From: Xanthomonas euvesicatoria pv. euvesicatoria
GTDB taxonomy: Bacteria; Pseudomonadota; Gammaproteobacteria; Xanthomonadales; Xanthomonadaceae
Direction: 5' to 3'
Assembly (NCBI RefSeq): GCF_020880415.1
Contig: NZ_JAJIUJ010000089.1
Location: forward strand, 1 to 48,708
Length of the DNA: 48,708 bases
Shown: positions 8,342-18,068 of the stretch, piece by piece
Layout: each line of letters begins with the position of its first letter
How positions within the stretch are numbered: the first letter of the stretch is position 1
Notes under the pieces: model-generated
Databases searched by the model: none
Seen by the model: only the letters and a program-made list of their open reading frames with translations
What the model was told of the DNA's origin: nothing
Program-made: the position numbers and the translations under genes

Positions 8342-8719
8342 CTGACTTCTCAATTCGACCTCACGCCCGGATAGGATCTTCTCTCGGCGCAGCAAGTCTG
8401 ATTCCCAAGCAGCGAGGAGATCAATAAGCTGCCGCCACGGACTATCCGCCGGGATTGTCACTGTCGCCAAGATCGGCGTACCCAAATCCTCTGGCCGGTG
8501 CGATAGACGCTCATCGGCACCTTGAGGATCAGTGCTCGCTGACGTTTCCATCAGAGGGCCAAACTGGGCGTAAAATGCCTCAATGTGCTTCTTTAGCGTG
8601 GGGCCCGAGCCACGCCCACCGAGTTCTTGTCGAAGATTGCGTTGAGTAGTCACCTGCCCCTTCTCGAGTAGAGACGTGAGCGCCAAGAAAGCTTCCTCTT
8701 GCGTGATTGGGGTGGGCAT
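8321..8719 (-). pseudogene. KfrA-like DNA-binding protein, truncated
   Basis: A 132-codon frame starting MPTPITQEEAFLAL, preceded by GGAAG. Residues about 1-60 resemble the KfrA N-terminal DNA-binding domain (TTQRNLRQELGGRGSGPTLKKHIEAF). KfrA proteins normally continue into a coiled coil of 200 residues or more; here it stops after about 20 residues of helix (LLRREKILSGREVELRSQ), and the last codons GTKVQI are read from an iteron-like repeat. I therefore regard it as the 5' remnant of a longer gene. A full KfrA-like gene occurs at 24.2-25.2 kb. Confidence 0.6.
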
Positions 8720-8869
8720 TGTCGTCTTCCAGAAGCTGGCGTCCGAGCCTCATTGTGCGCCGATTGAGGCTCCCTTCAAGTGCCTTTGCCCATTCATCCG
8801 CACGCATCGAGACCCTGGGTCATCGGCGTACCAGGCAGCCGCCATTTCCCTTCTCCAGCTTAGCGAATT

Positions 8870-8885
8870 GAGACATTTCCCCCAC
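8870..8885 (+). promoter_or_regulatory. GRGACRTTTYCCCCAC box, copy 1
   Basis: GAGACATTTCCCCCAC lies 59 bp before the start of the paralog at 8945. Copies at 25699, 26261 and 27004 share 13-16 of 16 bases. After this copy and the 25699 copy the sequence stays similar (CCGTGGCAYTCTT, then GCAGCAGGC), so the whole upstream region is conserved. Probably a promoter or operator element. Confidence 0.6.
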
Positions 8886-8944
8886 ACGTTAGAACGTGGA
8901 GACCGTGGCACTCTTACACCAGTAGCTCATGCAGCAGGCAGACA

Positions 8945-9391
8945 ATGCGCAATGATCTTCCGCCGGAAACCCCAGCGGCTGCTCAAGCAAGAGCGGAGGC
9001 TGTGGCAGAGTGGCTCGACGCCGCGACGTTCGAATCACTCCTGGACCTGGATGCCCGACAAGGGCGCTCGCTGGAACAGTGCCTGCAGTCTGGCGTCGTC
9101 TTCGCCGTGTGGGTCCCCGAAAGTAATGCGTTTCTGTTCCCACAATGGCAGCTCGATTCGGCTGGGAGACCATCTATCGCCCTTTCCGCAGTGCTGGCGC
9201 TTCTGCGTGGCGAATATGGCGTTTCGGGCGGCGAGCGGACGTCAGGTTGGGAGGAGCTTGAGTGGCTGATTGCTCCGCATGCGCGCCTGCATGGGAGCTC
9301 GCCATCACAGATGCTTATCTTAGCGCCGACTCTGGTACTTGAAGCTGCGCGGCAGGATTTCTCGTCCTGGAGTGCGGACGCAAGGTGGTGA
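8945..9391 (+). CDS. Paralogous family protein A, unknown function
   Basis: A 148-aa protein with a close relative of equal length at 25777 and a shorter, more distant one at 27089. Shared blocks are EWLDA.TFE (about 21-30), FPQWQLD.AG (about 65-74), LSAVLALLRG.YGVS.GE (about 79-97) and SGWEE.EWL.APHA.L (about 99-114). The C-terminal part (helical, with P..VL..A..) is somewhat reminiscent of the Xre/MbcA/ParS toxin-binding fold; that is only a visual impression. No toxin gene follows; the next gene, arsO, is convergent. Start chosen because the aligned paralog B also starts here. Confidence 0.75.
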   Translation: MRNDLPPETPAAAQARAEAVAEWLDAATFESLLDLDARQGRSLEQCLQSGVVFAVWVPESNAFLFPQWQLDSAGRPSIALSAVLALLRGEYGVSGGERTSGWEELEWLIAPHARLHGSSPSQMLILAPTLVLEAARQDFSSWSADARW

Positions 9392-9428
9392 GTGGAAGCC
9401 GCGCTTGAGCCATGCGAACAGCCAGGGC

Positions 9429-10475
9429 CTATGCGGACCGCAAGTGGCTCACGATAGAGGAGAGTATGCCGACGGAGTCACTTCCCACCCCGCGAAGCGT
9501 GGCAGAGGCAAAATTACGCTGTAGCGGCAGCCCGAGGTAGTAGAGTCCTTTGATTGTGGTGGAGACGCCTTTGCTGTGTAGCGCTCGCCCGTCCGGGCCC
9601 ATGGCTTCCCGTTGCAGAAATGAGGTGTTCTGCCGGAAGCCTGTTGCGAAGATCACAGCGTCGACTCCCTGTATTTCTGCATTCGGCCACACCACCCCAT
9701 CAGTGGTAAACGCAGTGAACATCTCTCGACGGGAGATGGCACCCGTACGCAGCGCGTGTCGATAACGACCATCATCCAGAACGGGGGTGCTCTGATCGCT
9801 CAGCCAACGCGAATTGCCCAGACCGGTCCACTTGAGCCAGTCATGAAAATCGAAGCCGAGGAACCGTTGTGGCATGAACTTCACTGGCTCGCGGGTTGCC
9901 AGCACGACGTTGGCAGTGGAGTGCAGTTCGTGCGCGATCTGTACCGCTGAGTTGGCCGCGCCGACGACGACGACGCGCTTTCCCTCAAAACCGGCGGGTG
10001 CGCGGTAGGCCGAACTGTGCACAATCGTCCCTTGGTACAGCTGCCTTCCAGGGATCTCCGGCAGATACGGAGTATTGAAGCCACCGGTGGCCACCACCAC
10101 TGCCTGGGCGGTAATGACTGCTCCATCAGCAAGTGTGACGCGATGCTGGTTTGCTCCGGCGATGACTTCGACAACCTCGCTGTTGGCGCGCACTGGCAGG
10201 TCGAAGGTAGACGCATACTGGCGCAGGTACGCTGTGACCTCGTCGCGCTTGGGGTAGCGCTTGGCTCCTCCGGGAAACTCGAGGCCAGGCAGCGAGGAAT
10301 ATCCCGCCGGGGAGAACAGGGTCAGGCTGTCGTAGTACGACGGCCAGCTGCCACCAGCGGCCGGTTGTCGTTCGAGAACCACGTGCGACACGCCTGCGTT
10401 CTTGAGCCGGTAGGACATCGCCAAGCCTGCCTGCCCTGCCCCGATCACAACGACGTCGACATTCAATTTATTCAT
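9429..10475 (-). CDS. arsO: ArsO-type flavin monooxygenase
   Basis: A 348-aa NAD(P)H/FAD-dependent oxidoreductase of the type found in ars operons (ArsO). The FAD-binding motif is VVIGAGQAGLA at the N-terminus, and a second Rossmann motif, VVVVGAANSAV, lies at about residue 168. The LFSPAGYSSLPG block is shared with the second ArsO at 16297. It is last in the leftward group arsH-arsC-MFS-arsR-arsO, with a palindromic ArsR-type site directly before its start, so it may also have its own ArsR-controlled promoter. The substrate, probably an arsenical, is not proven for the family. Confidence 0.82.
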   Translation of the reverse strand: MNKLNVDVVVIGAGQAGLAMSYRLKNAGVSHVVLERQPAAGGSWPSYYDSLTLFSPAGYSSLPGLEFPGGAKRYPKRDEVTAYLRQYASTFDLPVRANSEVVEVIAGANQHRVTLADGAVITAQAVVVATGGFNTPYLPEIPGRQLYQGTIVHSSAYRAPAGFEGKRVVVVGAANSAVQIAHELHSTANVVLATREPVKFMPQRFLGFDFHDWLKWTGLGNSRWLSDQSTPVLDDGRYRHALRTGAISRREMFTAFTTDGVVWPNAEIQGVDAVIFATGFRQNTSFLQREAMGPDGRALHSKGVSTTIKGLYYLGLPLQRNFASATLRGVGSDSVGILSSIVSHLRSA

Positions 10476-10477
10476 GC

Positions 10478-10503
10478 GTGTATGCGCCTATATGCATATA
10501 TAT
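10478..10503 (-). promoter_or_regulatory. Putative ArsR operator before arsO
   Basis: The spacer between arsR and arsO contains the perfect palindrome TATATGCATATA (10489-10500), with more alternating AT/GC sequence on its left. The half-site ATATGC recurs in the palindrome upstream of arsR (10894-10903), so both promoters are likely bound by this ArsR. Confidence 0.55.
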
Positions 10504-10538
10504 GGGGTGCGTTGATGGATCAAGGATTGCCTGCGGTA

Positions 10539-10886
10539 TTACTTCAAATCACCGGGGCAGCAATAAGGGGCCAGCGCCCTGACCTGCAGCAGGATCTGCT
10601 CCAGGCGTGCAACCATCGCCGGGCCATCGACCTGGTAGTAGACCTGACGGCTCACCCGCTCTGCGCGCAGGATCCCGGCATCGTGGAGTCCCTGCAGATG
10701 ACGTGAGACCACGGATCGCTCTTGTGGAAGGCCGGCGGCGATCTCCGCGATATCTGCACGTTCCACCTGAAGCACACGCTTGAGCACGGCCAAGCGCGAC
10801 GGCTCAGCGAGCGCCCGAAAAATGGGGTCCGCCAGCACGCTTACTGCTTGCTCAATGGCGTTCGCCTTGGGGGTGCCTTTGCTCAT
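10539..10886 (-). CDS. arsR: ArsR-family repressor with C-terminal Cys pair
   Basis: A 115-aa winged-helix repressor. Helix-turn-helix sequence lies at about residues 43-70 (IAEIAAGLPQERSVVSRHLQGL). The classical ELCVC arsenite site is absent; the only cysteines are Cys109-Cys110 in APYCCPG at the C-terminus. A vicinal pair without a third Cys resembles the regulator from Shewanella described as selective for trivalent methylarsenite, so organic arsenicals may be the inducer (inference). The ATG at 10886 is preferred over an upstream GTG because it gives a normal ArsR N-terminus; the ribosome site is weak. It precedes arsO by 63 bp. Confidence 0.88.
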   Translation of the reverse strand: MSKGTPKANAIEQAVSVLADPIFRALAEPSRLAVLKRVLQVERADIAEIAAGLPQERSVVSRHLQGLHDAGILRAERVSRQVYYQVDGPAMVARLEQILLQVRALAPYCCPGDLK

Positions 10887-10887
10887 G

Positions 10888-10916
10888 CGCGAAGCATATA
10901 TGCACACGCATGCACA
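10888..10916 (-). promoter_or_regulatory. Putative ArsR operator before arsR
   Basis: The perfect palindrome GCATATATGC (10894-10903), followed by GCATGC, lies in the 31-bp gap between the MFS gene stop and the arsR start. It shares its half-site with the palindrome before arsO, suggesting autoregulation. Confidence 0.55.
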
Positions 10917-10917
10917 T

Positions 10918-12141
10918 TCAAGGGTGCACGCGCTGCGCCTTTGCAGGCAACCAACAGCTTCCGATCAAGGAAACGGTGGCAAGCAGTGCCAATAGGCAGA
11001 TCAGCCAGACAGGGCCTGCTCGCTCCAATGTAATGGCTGCCAGCGGCGGGGCCGCCGCCTGGGCCAGCAGCATGGGTCGGGCAAGTTGGCCCATGGTCTT
11101 GCCGTAGTCCGCCGATCCGATCAGCGCTAGCGGCAGGGTGCCGCGGGCTACCGTGAGTATCCCGTTGCCGGCACCGTAAATGACGAATGCAATGATCGCG
11201 ACCCATGGGTCTGCGGTAAGTAGCAGCAAGAGCGCAGCCAATGTCGCTGCAATTCCCATGCGCGCAGACCAGGTCGGATGCACGCCTTGTCCGAAGTACA
11301 TCTCCAGCAAACGAGCGATGACCTGGGCGGGGCCGATCACCATGCCAGCAAGCAACGCCACCGACGGTGCCAGCCCGATGGCACCGAGCAGTGCAATCAG
11401 ATGCACCGACAAGGTCGCCATGATCGCGGCTTGGCAGGTCAGCAACAGGCCAATGAGCACAAGCCAGTGTGCAGGCGGTGCTGCAGGTGAAGCGGGTGCT
11501 GCAGTGCTGATGTGGGCGGCAGCGGCCGCTGAGGCATGCGGACTTGCGCCAATGCGGGGCTGATGCTTCGGAATGGCGAGCAAATGGATGGGCAATGCGA
11601 CCAGCAGGTTGAATGCGGCAGCTACCCACAACGCGCCGCGCCATCCCATGGCCTCGTCAAGGTAGGTCAGCGCTGGCCAGCCGAGCGTGCTTGCAAAGCC
11701 GGCCACCAAGGTCAGGCCGGCAATGGATCGCTTCGCGTTTGCACCGAGCAGCTGTCCCAGTGTCGAGAACGCAGCGTCATACAGGCCCGCAGACATGGCA
11801 ACGCCCAGTACCACCCAGCCAAGGTAATAGGTAGTTGGGGAGTGCGACGTGGCCAGCACTGCCAGCCCCATGGCAAACACTACGGAGCTGGCCGCCAGTA
11901 CGGTCCGCCCTCCCCGCCTGTCGATGGTCCGACCGGCCAGGGGAGCCAGTAGTCCGGCGGTGACCAGCCCAGCGGAGAGGCCTCCCACCAGCAGCCCGAG
12001 CGACCAGCCAGTGCTTCTGGACATGGGAAGGGCCAGAACGGCCAACAGGTAATAGCTGCTGGCCCACGCAATGATCTGGCCAACCCCTAGCGCAAGGATC
12101 AGCAGGGTCAGCTTTTGCGGCTGCTTTGACGCGCCTTGCAT
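10918..12141 (-). CDS. MFS transporter of the ars cluster
   Basis: A 407-aa major-facilitator protein with about 12 hydrophobic segments and a central Ala/Pro/His-rich cytoplasmic loop (about residues 195-222). A typical loop signature, LAGRTIDRRGGR, lies near residue 70. It sits between arsC and arsR on the same strand, with a good ribosome site (GGGAGAG). An arsenical export role is likely from context; ArsK- or ArsJ-type MFS proteins occur in such places, but I cannot assign it to either. No ArsJ-partner GAPDH gene is present, which argues against ArsJ. Confidence 0.8.
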   Translation of the reverse strand: MQGASKQPQKLTLLILALGVGQIIAWASSYYLLAVLALPMSRSTGWSLGLLVGGLSAGLVTAGLLAPLAGRTIDRRGGRTVLAASSVVFAMGLAVLATSHSPTTYYLGWVVLGVAMSAGLYDAAFSTLGQLLGANAKRSIAGLTLVAGFASTLGWPALTYLDEAMGWRGALWVAAAFNLLVALPIHLLAIPKHQPRIGASPHASAAAAAHISTAAPASPAAPPAHWLVLIGLLLTCQAAIMATLSVHLIALLGAIGLAPSVALLAGMVIGPAQVIARLLEMYFGQGVHPTWSARMGIAATLAALLLLLTADPWVAIIAFVIYGAGNGILTVARGTLPLALIGSADYGKTMGQLARPMLLAQAAAPPLAAITLERAGPVWLICLLALLATVSLIGSCWLPAKAQRVHP

Positions 12142-12171
12142 GCTATCGAGCTCTCCCTAGCGATTAGCAAA

Positions 12172-12591
12172 TCAGCGGACGCGCTTGCCGTCCTGATCGA
12201 TCACCACTTCGCCATCTTCCTTGGTGAAGGGCTCGTGCACCGCTGGCAGGATGTCCAGAACCACCTCGGAGGGCCGGCACAGGCGCGTGCCCATTCTGGT
12301 CTGGACGAAGGGGCGATTGATGAGGATTGGATTGGCCAGCATGGCATCCAGCAGTGCGTCCTCACTCAAGGTGGGATCGTCCAACCCCAGTTCCAGATAG
12401 GGTGTGCCCTTCTGGCGGATCGCAGCGCGAACATCCAATCCGGCGGCGGCAATCAGCTCGACAAGGCGCGCTCGGCTGGGTGGGTCGACCAGGTACTCAA
12501 TCACTTCCGGCTCAATGCCGGCGTGGCGAATCAACGCCAAGGTGTTTCGCGAGGTGCCGCACTTGGGGTTGTGATAGATGACAGCGTTCAT
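12172..12591 (-). CDS. arsC: Arsenate reductase, glutaredoxin type
   Basis: A 139-aa ArsC of the E. coli plasmid type, which reduces arsenate to arsenite with glutathione and glutaredoxin. The N-terminal motif [13 protein letters not shown] carries the catalytic Cys11; the arginines binding the oxyanion are in [16 protein letters not shown] (about 92-107). Its start overlaps the arsH stop by 4 bp (ATGA), so the two are translationally coupled. A second, unrelated arsenate reductase is encoded at 13712. Confidence 0.93.
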   Translation of the reverse strand: MNAVIYHNPKCGTSRNTLALIRHAGIEPEVIEYLVDPPSRARLVELIAAAGLDVRAAIRQKGTPYLELGLDDPTLSEDALLDAMLANPILINRPFVQTRMGTRLCRPSEVVLDILPAVHEPFTKEDGEVVIDQDGKRVR

Positions 12592-13328
12592 GCGTTCTCC
12601 TTTTCATTCAATGCAGTCTCGACGACGCCGGCCGCGGCGGTCAGGGCAGCCGCTTCGACAGCCCCCTTCCGTTCGCTGTAGCGATCAACCAGGTAGTCAC
12701 TGCGGCCACGCACCAGCAGGGTGAACTTGACCAGTTCTTCCATCACATCCACGACGCGATCGTAGTAGGCCGACGGTTTCATGCGCCCCTCGTCATCGAA
12801 CTCCTGCCAGGCCTTGGCCACCGAGGACTGGTTCGGAATCGTCACCATCCGCATCCAGCGGCCGAGTACGCGCAACGCATTGACCACGTTGAAGGACTGG
12901 GAGCCGCCACAGACCTGCATCACGGCCAGGGTGCGACCTTGGGTCGGGCGTATGCTCCCCTCTTCCAGCGGCAGCCAGTCAATCTGGTTCTTGAACACGG
13001 CCGTCAGGGTGCCGTGGCGTTCCGGGCTGACCCACACGTGCCCTTCGGACCACAAAGAGGCCTGACGCAGCTCCTGCACCTTGGGGTGGGAGGCGGGCAC
13101 CGAATCGAGCATCGGCAGCTCATGCGGATCAAAAAGTCGGGTCTCCGCGCCCAGATGTTCCAGCAACCGCTGCGCCTCCAACGCCAGCTTGCGGCTGAAC
13201 GACTGCGGGCGCAGGGAGCCGTACAAGATCAGGATGCGGGGCCGGTGCGGCGCGGCATTGGGCTCGCTCAGCTTTTCGGCCACCGGAGGGTTCAAGGCGC
13301 CCGGGACGACATTGGGAAGGTGTTGCAT
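12588..13328 (-). CDS. arsH: ArsH organoarsenical oxidase
   Basis: A 246-aa NADPH-dependent FMN reductase of the ArsH family, known to oxidise trivalent methyl- and aryl-arsenicals. The FMN-binding block [18 protein letters not shown] is at residues 32-49; further family blocks are [30 protein letters not shown] and [16 protein letters not shown]. It is the first gene of the leftward ars group, diverging from arsR at 13370 across a 41-bp gap. Together with the ArsO and MFS genes it points to defence against organic arsenicals. Confidence 0.93.
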   Translation of the reverse strand: MQHLPNVVPGALNPPVAEKLSEPNAAPHRPRILILYGSLRPQSFSRKLALEAQRLLEHLGAETRLFDPHELPMLDSVPASHPKVQELRQASLWSEGHVWVSPERHGTLTAVFKNQIDWLPLEEGSIRPTQGRTLAVMQVCGGSQSFNVVNALRVLGRWMRMVTIPNQSSVAKAWQEFDDEGRMKPSAYYDRVVDVMEELVKFTLLVRGRSDYLVDRYSERKGAVEAAALTAAAGVVETALNEKENA

Positions 13329-13369
13329 GGGGGGTTGTCCTGCCTATTCGATTCGACTATTCTAGAATC
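13329..13369. promoter_or_regulatory. Divergent ars promoter with palindromic operator
   Basis: The 41-bp gap between arsH and arsR contains the perfect palindrome ATTCTAGAAT (13359-13368), ending one base before the arsR ATG, preceded by the direct repeat ATTCG ATTCG. This is the likely operator of the arsR gene to its right; the gap is so short that one repressor could control both directions. Confidence 0.6.
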
Positions 13370-13684
13370 ATGGAACATAAAAACGCAACTCACGCCCTGG
13401 CCGCCCTGGGTCACGCCACCCGGCTTTCCATCTTCCGCCTGCTGGTCCAAGCCGGAAGTGGCGGCAAGCTGGCCGGCGATATCGCCCAGTCCCTCTCCCT
13501 TCCCGGTGCCACCCTCTCCTTCCATCTGAAGGAGTTGCTGGCCGCTGGCCTGATCACCGCCGAGCAGCGCGGTCGCACCATCTGCTACCGCGCCGAGTTC
13601 GAGGCGATGAGCTCGCTGGTTGCCTACCTGACCGAAAACTGCTGCGCCGACGAACAGGCCTGCGAACGTCCTGCTGGCTGCTGA
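13370..13684 (+). CDS. arsR: ArsR-family arsenite-responsive repressor
   Basis: A 104-aa winged-helix repressor. The recognition region is LPGATLSFHLKELLAAGLI (about 44-62). The C-terminal ENCCADEQACERPAGC holds Cys91, Cys92 and Cys98, the same spacing as the C95/C96/C102 arsenite site of the Acidithiobacillus ferrooxidans ArsR, plus a terminal Cys104. It heads the rightward operon arsR-arsC-acr3-trxB-arsO and is 27 bp from arsC. Control of both directions from the shared short promoter is likely. Confidence 0.93.
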   Translation: MEHKNATHALAALGHATRLSIFRLLVQAGSGGKLAGDIAQSLSLPGATLSFHLKELLAAGLITAEQRGRTICYRAEFEAMSSLVAYLTENCCADEQACERPAGC

Positions 13685-13711
13685 CCTCCCCCCCTCCTAG
13701 AGATCGCTCAA

Positions 13712-14203
13712 ATGACCCGTCGTGTTCTGTTCTTGTGTACTGGCAACTCCGCCCGCAGCGTGCTTGCCGAATCGACCCTTAAAAAATGGGGCGAAGGGCG
13801 CTATCTCTCCTTCAGTGCGGGCAGCCAGCCGGCCGGTCGCGTCAATCCCTTTGCCATTGCCCAGCTGGAGCGCGAAGGCTTCCCGGTCGAGGGCATGCGC
13901 AGCAAGTCCTGGGACGAATTTGCCGAACCCGATGCCGCTGCCATGGATCTGATCGTCACCGTGTGTGACAGCGCGGCCGCCGAGGCGTGCCCGGTGGTGT
14001 TTGGTGACTTCGTTCGCGTGCATTGGGGCCTGTTCGACCCGGCCGGCGTGGAAGGTTCGGATGCGCAGAAGGCAGAAGCCTTTGACCGTGCCCATCAGAC
14101 CATCAAGCGACGCCTGCAGGCCTTCCTGGAGATTCCTGACAGCGCCTGGGACGACCGCGCAGCGCTGAAGGCTCGCCTCGACCCGATCGCGCAGATCGAC
14201 TAA
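13712..14203 (+). CDS. arsC: Arsenate reductase, low-molecular-weight phosphatase type
   Basis: A 163-aa protein of the LMW tyrosine-phosphatase-like ArsC group, using thioredoxin or glutaredoxin as reductant. The P-loop CTGNSARS gives Cys9 and Arg15; Cys85 (VTVCDS) and Cys93 (EACPV) fit the redox relay cysteines. The nearby trxB suggests thioredoxin dependence. It is not homologous to the ArsC at 12172, so the cluster carries two separate solutions to arsenate reduction. Confidence 0.93.
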   Translation: MTRRVLFLCTGNSARSVLAESTLKKWGEGRYLSFSAGSQPAGRVNPFAIAQLEREGFPVEGMRSKSWDEFAEPDAAAMDLIVTVCDSAAAEACPVVFGDFVRVHWGLFDPAGVEGSDAQKAEAFDRAHQTIKRRLQAFLEIPDSAWDDRAALKARLDPIAQID

Positions 14204-14223
14204 CCGCTTTTCCGAGACCTGCC

Positions 14224-15282
14224 ATGACTACTGATTCCCCCCGCCTGTCCTTCCTGGACCGGTACCTTACGCTCTGGATTTTCTTGGCGATGGCCCTTGG
14301 CGTCGGCTTGGGCGCGATGTTCGAAGGCGTCCCCAGCGCGCTTCACAGCCTGTCGATTGGATCGACCAACATCCCGATCGCCATTGGCCTGATCCTGATG
14401 ATGTATCCGCCGCTGGCCAAGGTGAAGTACGAAGAGCTGCCCAAGGTGTTTGCCGACAAGCGCGTGCTGATGCTCTCGCTGGTGCAGAACTGGATCATCG
14501 GTCCGTTCCTGATGTTCGGCCTGGCGGTGCTGTTCCTGCGCGACTACCCTGAGTACATGACTGGCCTGATCCTGATTGGCCTGGCACGCTGTATCGCTAT
14601 GGTGCTGGTCTGGAATCAGCTCGCCCGCGGTGATGGGCAGTATGTGGCCGGGCTGGTGGCCTTCAACTCGATCTTCCAGATCGCGTTGTTCAGTGTGTAC
14701 GCGTGGTTCTTCCTGTCGTGGCTGCCGCCGGTGTTCGGCCTGCAGGGCAGCGTGATCGACGTCAGCTTCTGGACCATTGCCGAGGCGGTGCTGATTTATC
14801 TGGGCATCCCCTTCCTCGCAGGGTTCCTCACCAGCCGCTGGCTCAAGGCGCGCAAAGGCGTGCGTTGGTATGAAGAGAAGTTCCTGCCAGCGATCAGTCC
14901 GATCACGCTGGCGGCGTTGCTGTTCACGATCGTTGCCATGTTCAGCCTGAAGGGGGGCGATGTGCTGCGCATCCCGATGGATGCAGTGCGCATCGCGATC
15001 CCGCTGACGCTCTATTTCATCATTCAGTTCGTGCTGAGCTTCTTCATGGGCAAGTTCATTGCGAAGGACTACCCGCGCACGACCGCGATCGCCTTCACTG
15101 CTGCTGGCAACAACTTCGAGCTGGCCATCGCCGTCGCCATCGCCGCCTTTGGTCTGGCTTCGCCGGTCGCCTTCGCTGCGGTCATCGGACCGCTGGTGGA
15201 GGTGCCGGTGCTGATCCTGTTGGTCCATGTCGCCCTGCGGCTGGGCAAGCGCTACTTTCCTGCCGACGCACGGAGTCATTGA
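14224..15282 (+). CDS. acr3: Acr3 arsenite efflux permease
   Basis: A 352-aa membrane protein with about 10 hydrophobic segments that exports arsenite using the membrane potential. The conserved Cys123 lies in [18 protein letters not shown], and the conserved Glu is in [18 protein letters not shown] near residue 300. Length and both motifs are typical of Acr3. It follows arsC by 20 bp and is followed by trxB after 3 bp, within one operon. Confidence 0.95.
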   Translation: MTTDSPRLSFLDRYLTLWIFLAMALGVGLGAMFEGVPSALHSLSIGSTNIPIAIGLILMMYPPLAKVKYEELPKVFADKRVLMLSLVQNWIIGPFLMFGLAVLFLRDYPEYMTGLILIGLARCIAMVLVWNQLARGDGQYVAGLVAFNSIFQIALFSVYAWFFLSWLPPVFGLQGSVIDVSFWTIAEAVLIYLGIPFLAGFLTSRWLKARKGVRWYEEKFLPAISPITLAALLFTIVAMFSLKGGDVLRIPMDAVRIAIPLTLYFIIQFVLSFFMGKFIAKDYPRTTAIAFTAAGNNFELAIAVAIAAFGLASPVAFAAVIGPLVEVPVLILLVHVALRLGKRYFPADARSH

Positions 15283-16272
<990 letters not shown>

Positions 16273-16296
16273 GTGAGGCGGCGCGAGGGAGCACAG

Positions 16297-17370
16297 ATGG
16301 ACAGCGTCGATGTGGTGGTAATCGGAGGTGGCCAATCGGGTCTTTCTGCCGGCTATTTCCTGCGCCGCAGCGGGCTGTCCTATGTAATTCTCGATGCGGA
16401 AGCGTCGCCCGGCGGCGCATGGCAGCATGCCTGGCACTCGCTGCATCTGTTTTCCCCGGCGGGCTGGAGCTCCATTCCCGGATGGCCCATGCCCGCCAGC
16501 CAAGGCCCCTACCCTGCGCGTGCCGAAGTGCTCGCTTATCTGGCGCAGTACGAACAAAAATATGCGCTGCCCGTTCTTCGCCCTATCCGCGTGCAACGAG
16601 TCAGCCACTTTGGCGAGCGTCTGCGGGTGGTGGCCAGGGACGGTCGGCAATGGTTGGCGCGGGCGGTGATCAGCGCCACCGGAACATGGGGGGAAGCCTA
16701 CACGCCTGAGTACCAAGGGTTGGAGTCATTTGCGGGGATCCAGCTGCACTCCGCTCACTACAGCACCCCTGCGCCGTTCGCCGGAATGCGGGTGGCCATC
16801 ATCGGTGGTGGCAATTCCGGTGCGCAGATTCTGGCCGAAGTATCGACGGTGGCGGAAACCACCTGGATCACACAGCACGAACCGGCGTTCCTGGCCGATG
16901 ACGTCGACGGCCGCGTGCTGTTCGAACGCGCGACTGAGCGATGGAAGGCGCAGCAGGAAGGCCGGGAGCCTGACCTGCCACCAGGCGGTTTCGGCGACAT
17001 CGTCATGGTGCCGCCGGTGCTCGACGCGCGGGCGCGCGGGGTGCTCGCCGCAGTCCCACCGCCGGCCCGCTTCTCCCCCACCGGCATGCAATGGGCCGAC
17101 GGCACCGAGCGGGCGTTCGATGCAGTGATCTGGTGCACCGGCTTCCGCCCGGCGTTGTCGCACCTGAAGGGCCTGGACCTTGTAACCCCGCAGGGCCAGG
17201 TGGAGGTCGACGGCAGCGGCCTGCGCGCGTTGGCGGTGCCCTCGGTTTGGTTGTTGGGATACGGGGATTGGAACGGCATGGCCTCTGCCACGCTGATTGG
17301 GGTCACGCGTTACGCCCGCGAGGCGGTGAGGCAGGTCACTGCCTATTGCGCAGACCACCAGGACAGGTAG
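16297..17370 (+). CDS. arsO: ArsO-type flavin monooxygenase, second copy
   Basis: A 357-aa FAD-dependent enzyme related to the one at 9429. The start at [13 protein letters not shown] has the ribosome site GAGGGAG; an in-frame GTG 24 bp upstream is less likely. Motifs: [27 protein letters not shown] and a second nucleotide motif [10 protein letters not shown] (about residue 168). It is the last gene of the rightward ars operon and is followed by a strong terminator. Two divergent ArsO copies in one island suggest different substrates or separate acquisition. Confidence 0.82.
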   Translation: MDSVDVVVIGGGQSGLSAGYFLRRSGLSYVILDAEASPGGAWQHAWHSLHLFSPAGWSSIPGWPMPASQGPYPARAEVLAYLAQYEQKYALPVLRPIRVQRVSHFGERLRVVARDGRQWLARAVISATGTWGEAYTPEYQGLESFAGIQLHSAHYSTPAPFAGMRVAIIGGGNSGAQILAEVSTVAETTWITQHEPAFLADDVDGRVLFERATERWKAQQEGREPDLPPGGFGDIVMVPPVLDARARGVLAAVPPPARFSPTGMQWADGTERAFDAVIWCTGFRPALSHLKGLDLVTPQGQVEVDGSGLRALAVPSVWLLGYGDWNGMASATLIGVTRYAREAVRQVTAYCADHQDR

Positions 17371-17407
17371 CTGACCCCTGTTGCCAACCGTGCCAGCTTG
17401 CTCCCCT

Positions 17408-17448
17408 CAACGTCCCGCTCCCGCGGGATTTTTTGTGAGCGACGTTGA
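17408..17448 (+). terminator. Rho-independent terminator after arsO
   Basis: The stem CCCGC/GCGGG with a TCCC loop (17414-17427) is followed by ATTTTTTG. An outer perfect repeat, TCAACGTC/GACGTTGA (17407-17448), encloses it. It should end the arsR-arsC-acr3-trxB-arsO transcript and insulate the next arsR-pst operon. Confidence 0.85.
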
Positions 17449-17506
17449 TCGATAACTGAATAGGTGTGTGTCATCACGGTGTCACATAGAGGGCCCACCA
17501 TTTCGT

Positions 17507-17532
17507 CATGTCGATATATCTCGACATGTCGA
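17507..17532. promoter_or_regulatory. Operator of the arsR-pst operon
   Basis: There are two overlapping inverted repeats upstream of the third arsR: CATGTCGA with its complement TCGACATG around a 6-bp TATATC spacer (17507-17528), and TCGACATGTCGA (17521-17532). The position 25-50 bp before the arsR start suits autorepression. The sequence differs from the operators near 10490 and 13360, so each ArsR probably has its own site. Confidence 0.65.
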
Positions 17533-17557
17533 CATCTTGTGCAATCGGAGCACCGTG

Positions 17558-17992
17558 ATGGCCCAGCCCCAACGCGTCTTGGATTTTGATTACTTCGAAC
17601 GGCGCTCACTCAGCGCATCGATGTCGATCGACCATGCGCTGGATGCACTGTCGGCACTGAGCAACGGCGCACGTCTTGTGATCTTCCGCACGCTGGTGAA
17701 CCACGAGCCGGAAGGACTGACCGCCGGTGTCCTGACCGACATGATGGGAATGCGGCACAACACCTTGTCCAACCATCTGGCCGTGCTGAGCCGAGGCGGA
17801 TTGATCTGCGGCACCCGCGAAGGCCGCTTCGTGCGCTATCGCGCCTGCCTGGACGGCATGCATGGTTTGCTGGCCTTCCTGCTGGACGATTGCTGCGGCG
17901 GTCGTTCCGAGCTCTGTCTGCAGCCTCATCCCACCGATCCCGCCTGCGATTGCGTGGCGGAGGTCCCTGCCCCACCGCGGCCGCTCAAATAG
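17558..17992 (+). CDS. arsR: ArsR-family repressor heading the pst operon
   Basis: A 144-aa winged-helix repressor when started at MAQPQRVLDFDYF, with GGAG 7 bp upstream; a longer upstream frame runs across the operator palindromes and is rejected. HTH sequence is MGMRHNTLSNHLAVLSRGGLI (about 64-84). C-terminal cysteines are Cys112-Cys113 (DDCCGG), Cys120, Cys130 and Cys132, a Cys-pair-type metalloid site richer than in the other two ArsRs. Only 76 bp separate it from pstS and no terminator is visible, so it probably controls phosphate uptake genes in response to arsenic. Confidence 0.88.
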   Translation: MAQPQRVLDFDYFERRSLSASMSIDHALDALSALSNGARLVIFRTLVNHEPEGLTAGVLTDMMGMRHNTLSNHLAVLSRGGLICGTREGRFVRYRACLDGMHGLLAFLLDDCCGGRSELCLQPHPTDPACDCVAEVPAPPRPLK

Positions 17993-18068
17993 TCGTGTAC
18001 CGCCCGGCTGGGGAGTCGGGGGGTACCTAACCATCGCACCCATGCTCATCTGAACCTCGGAGACTTAC

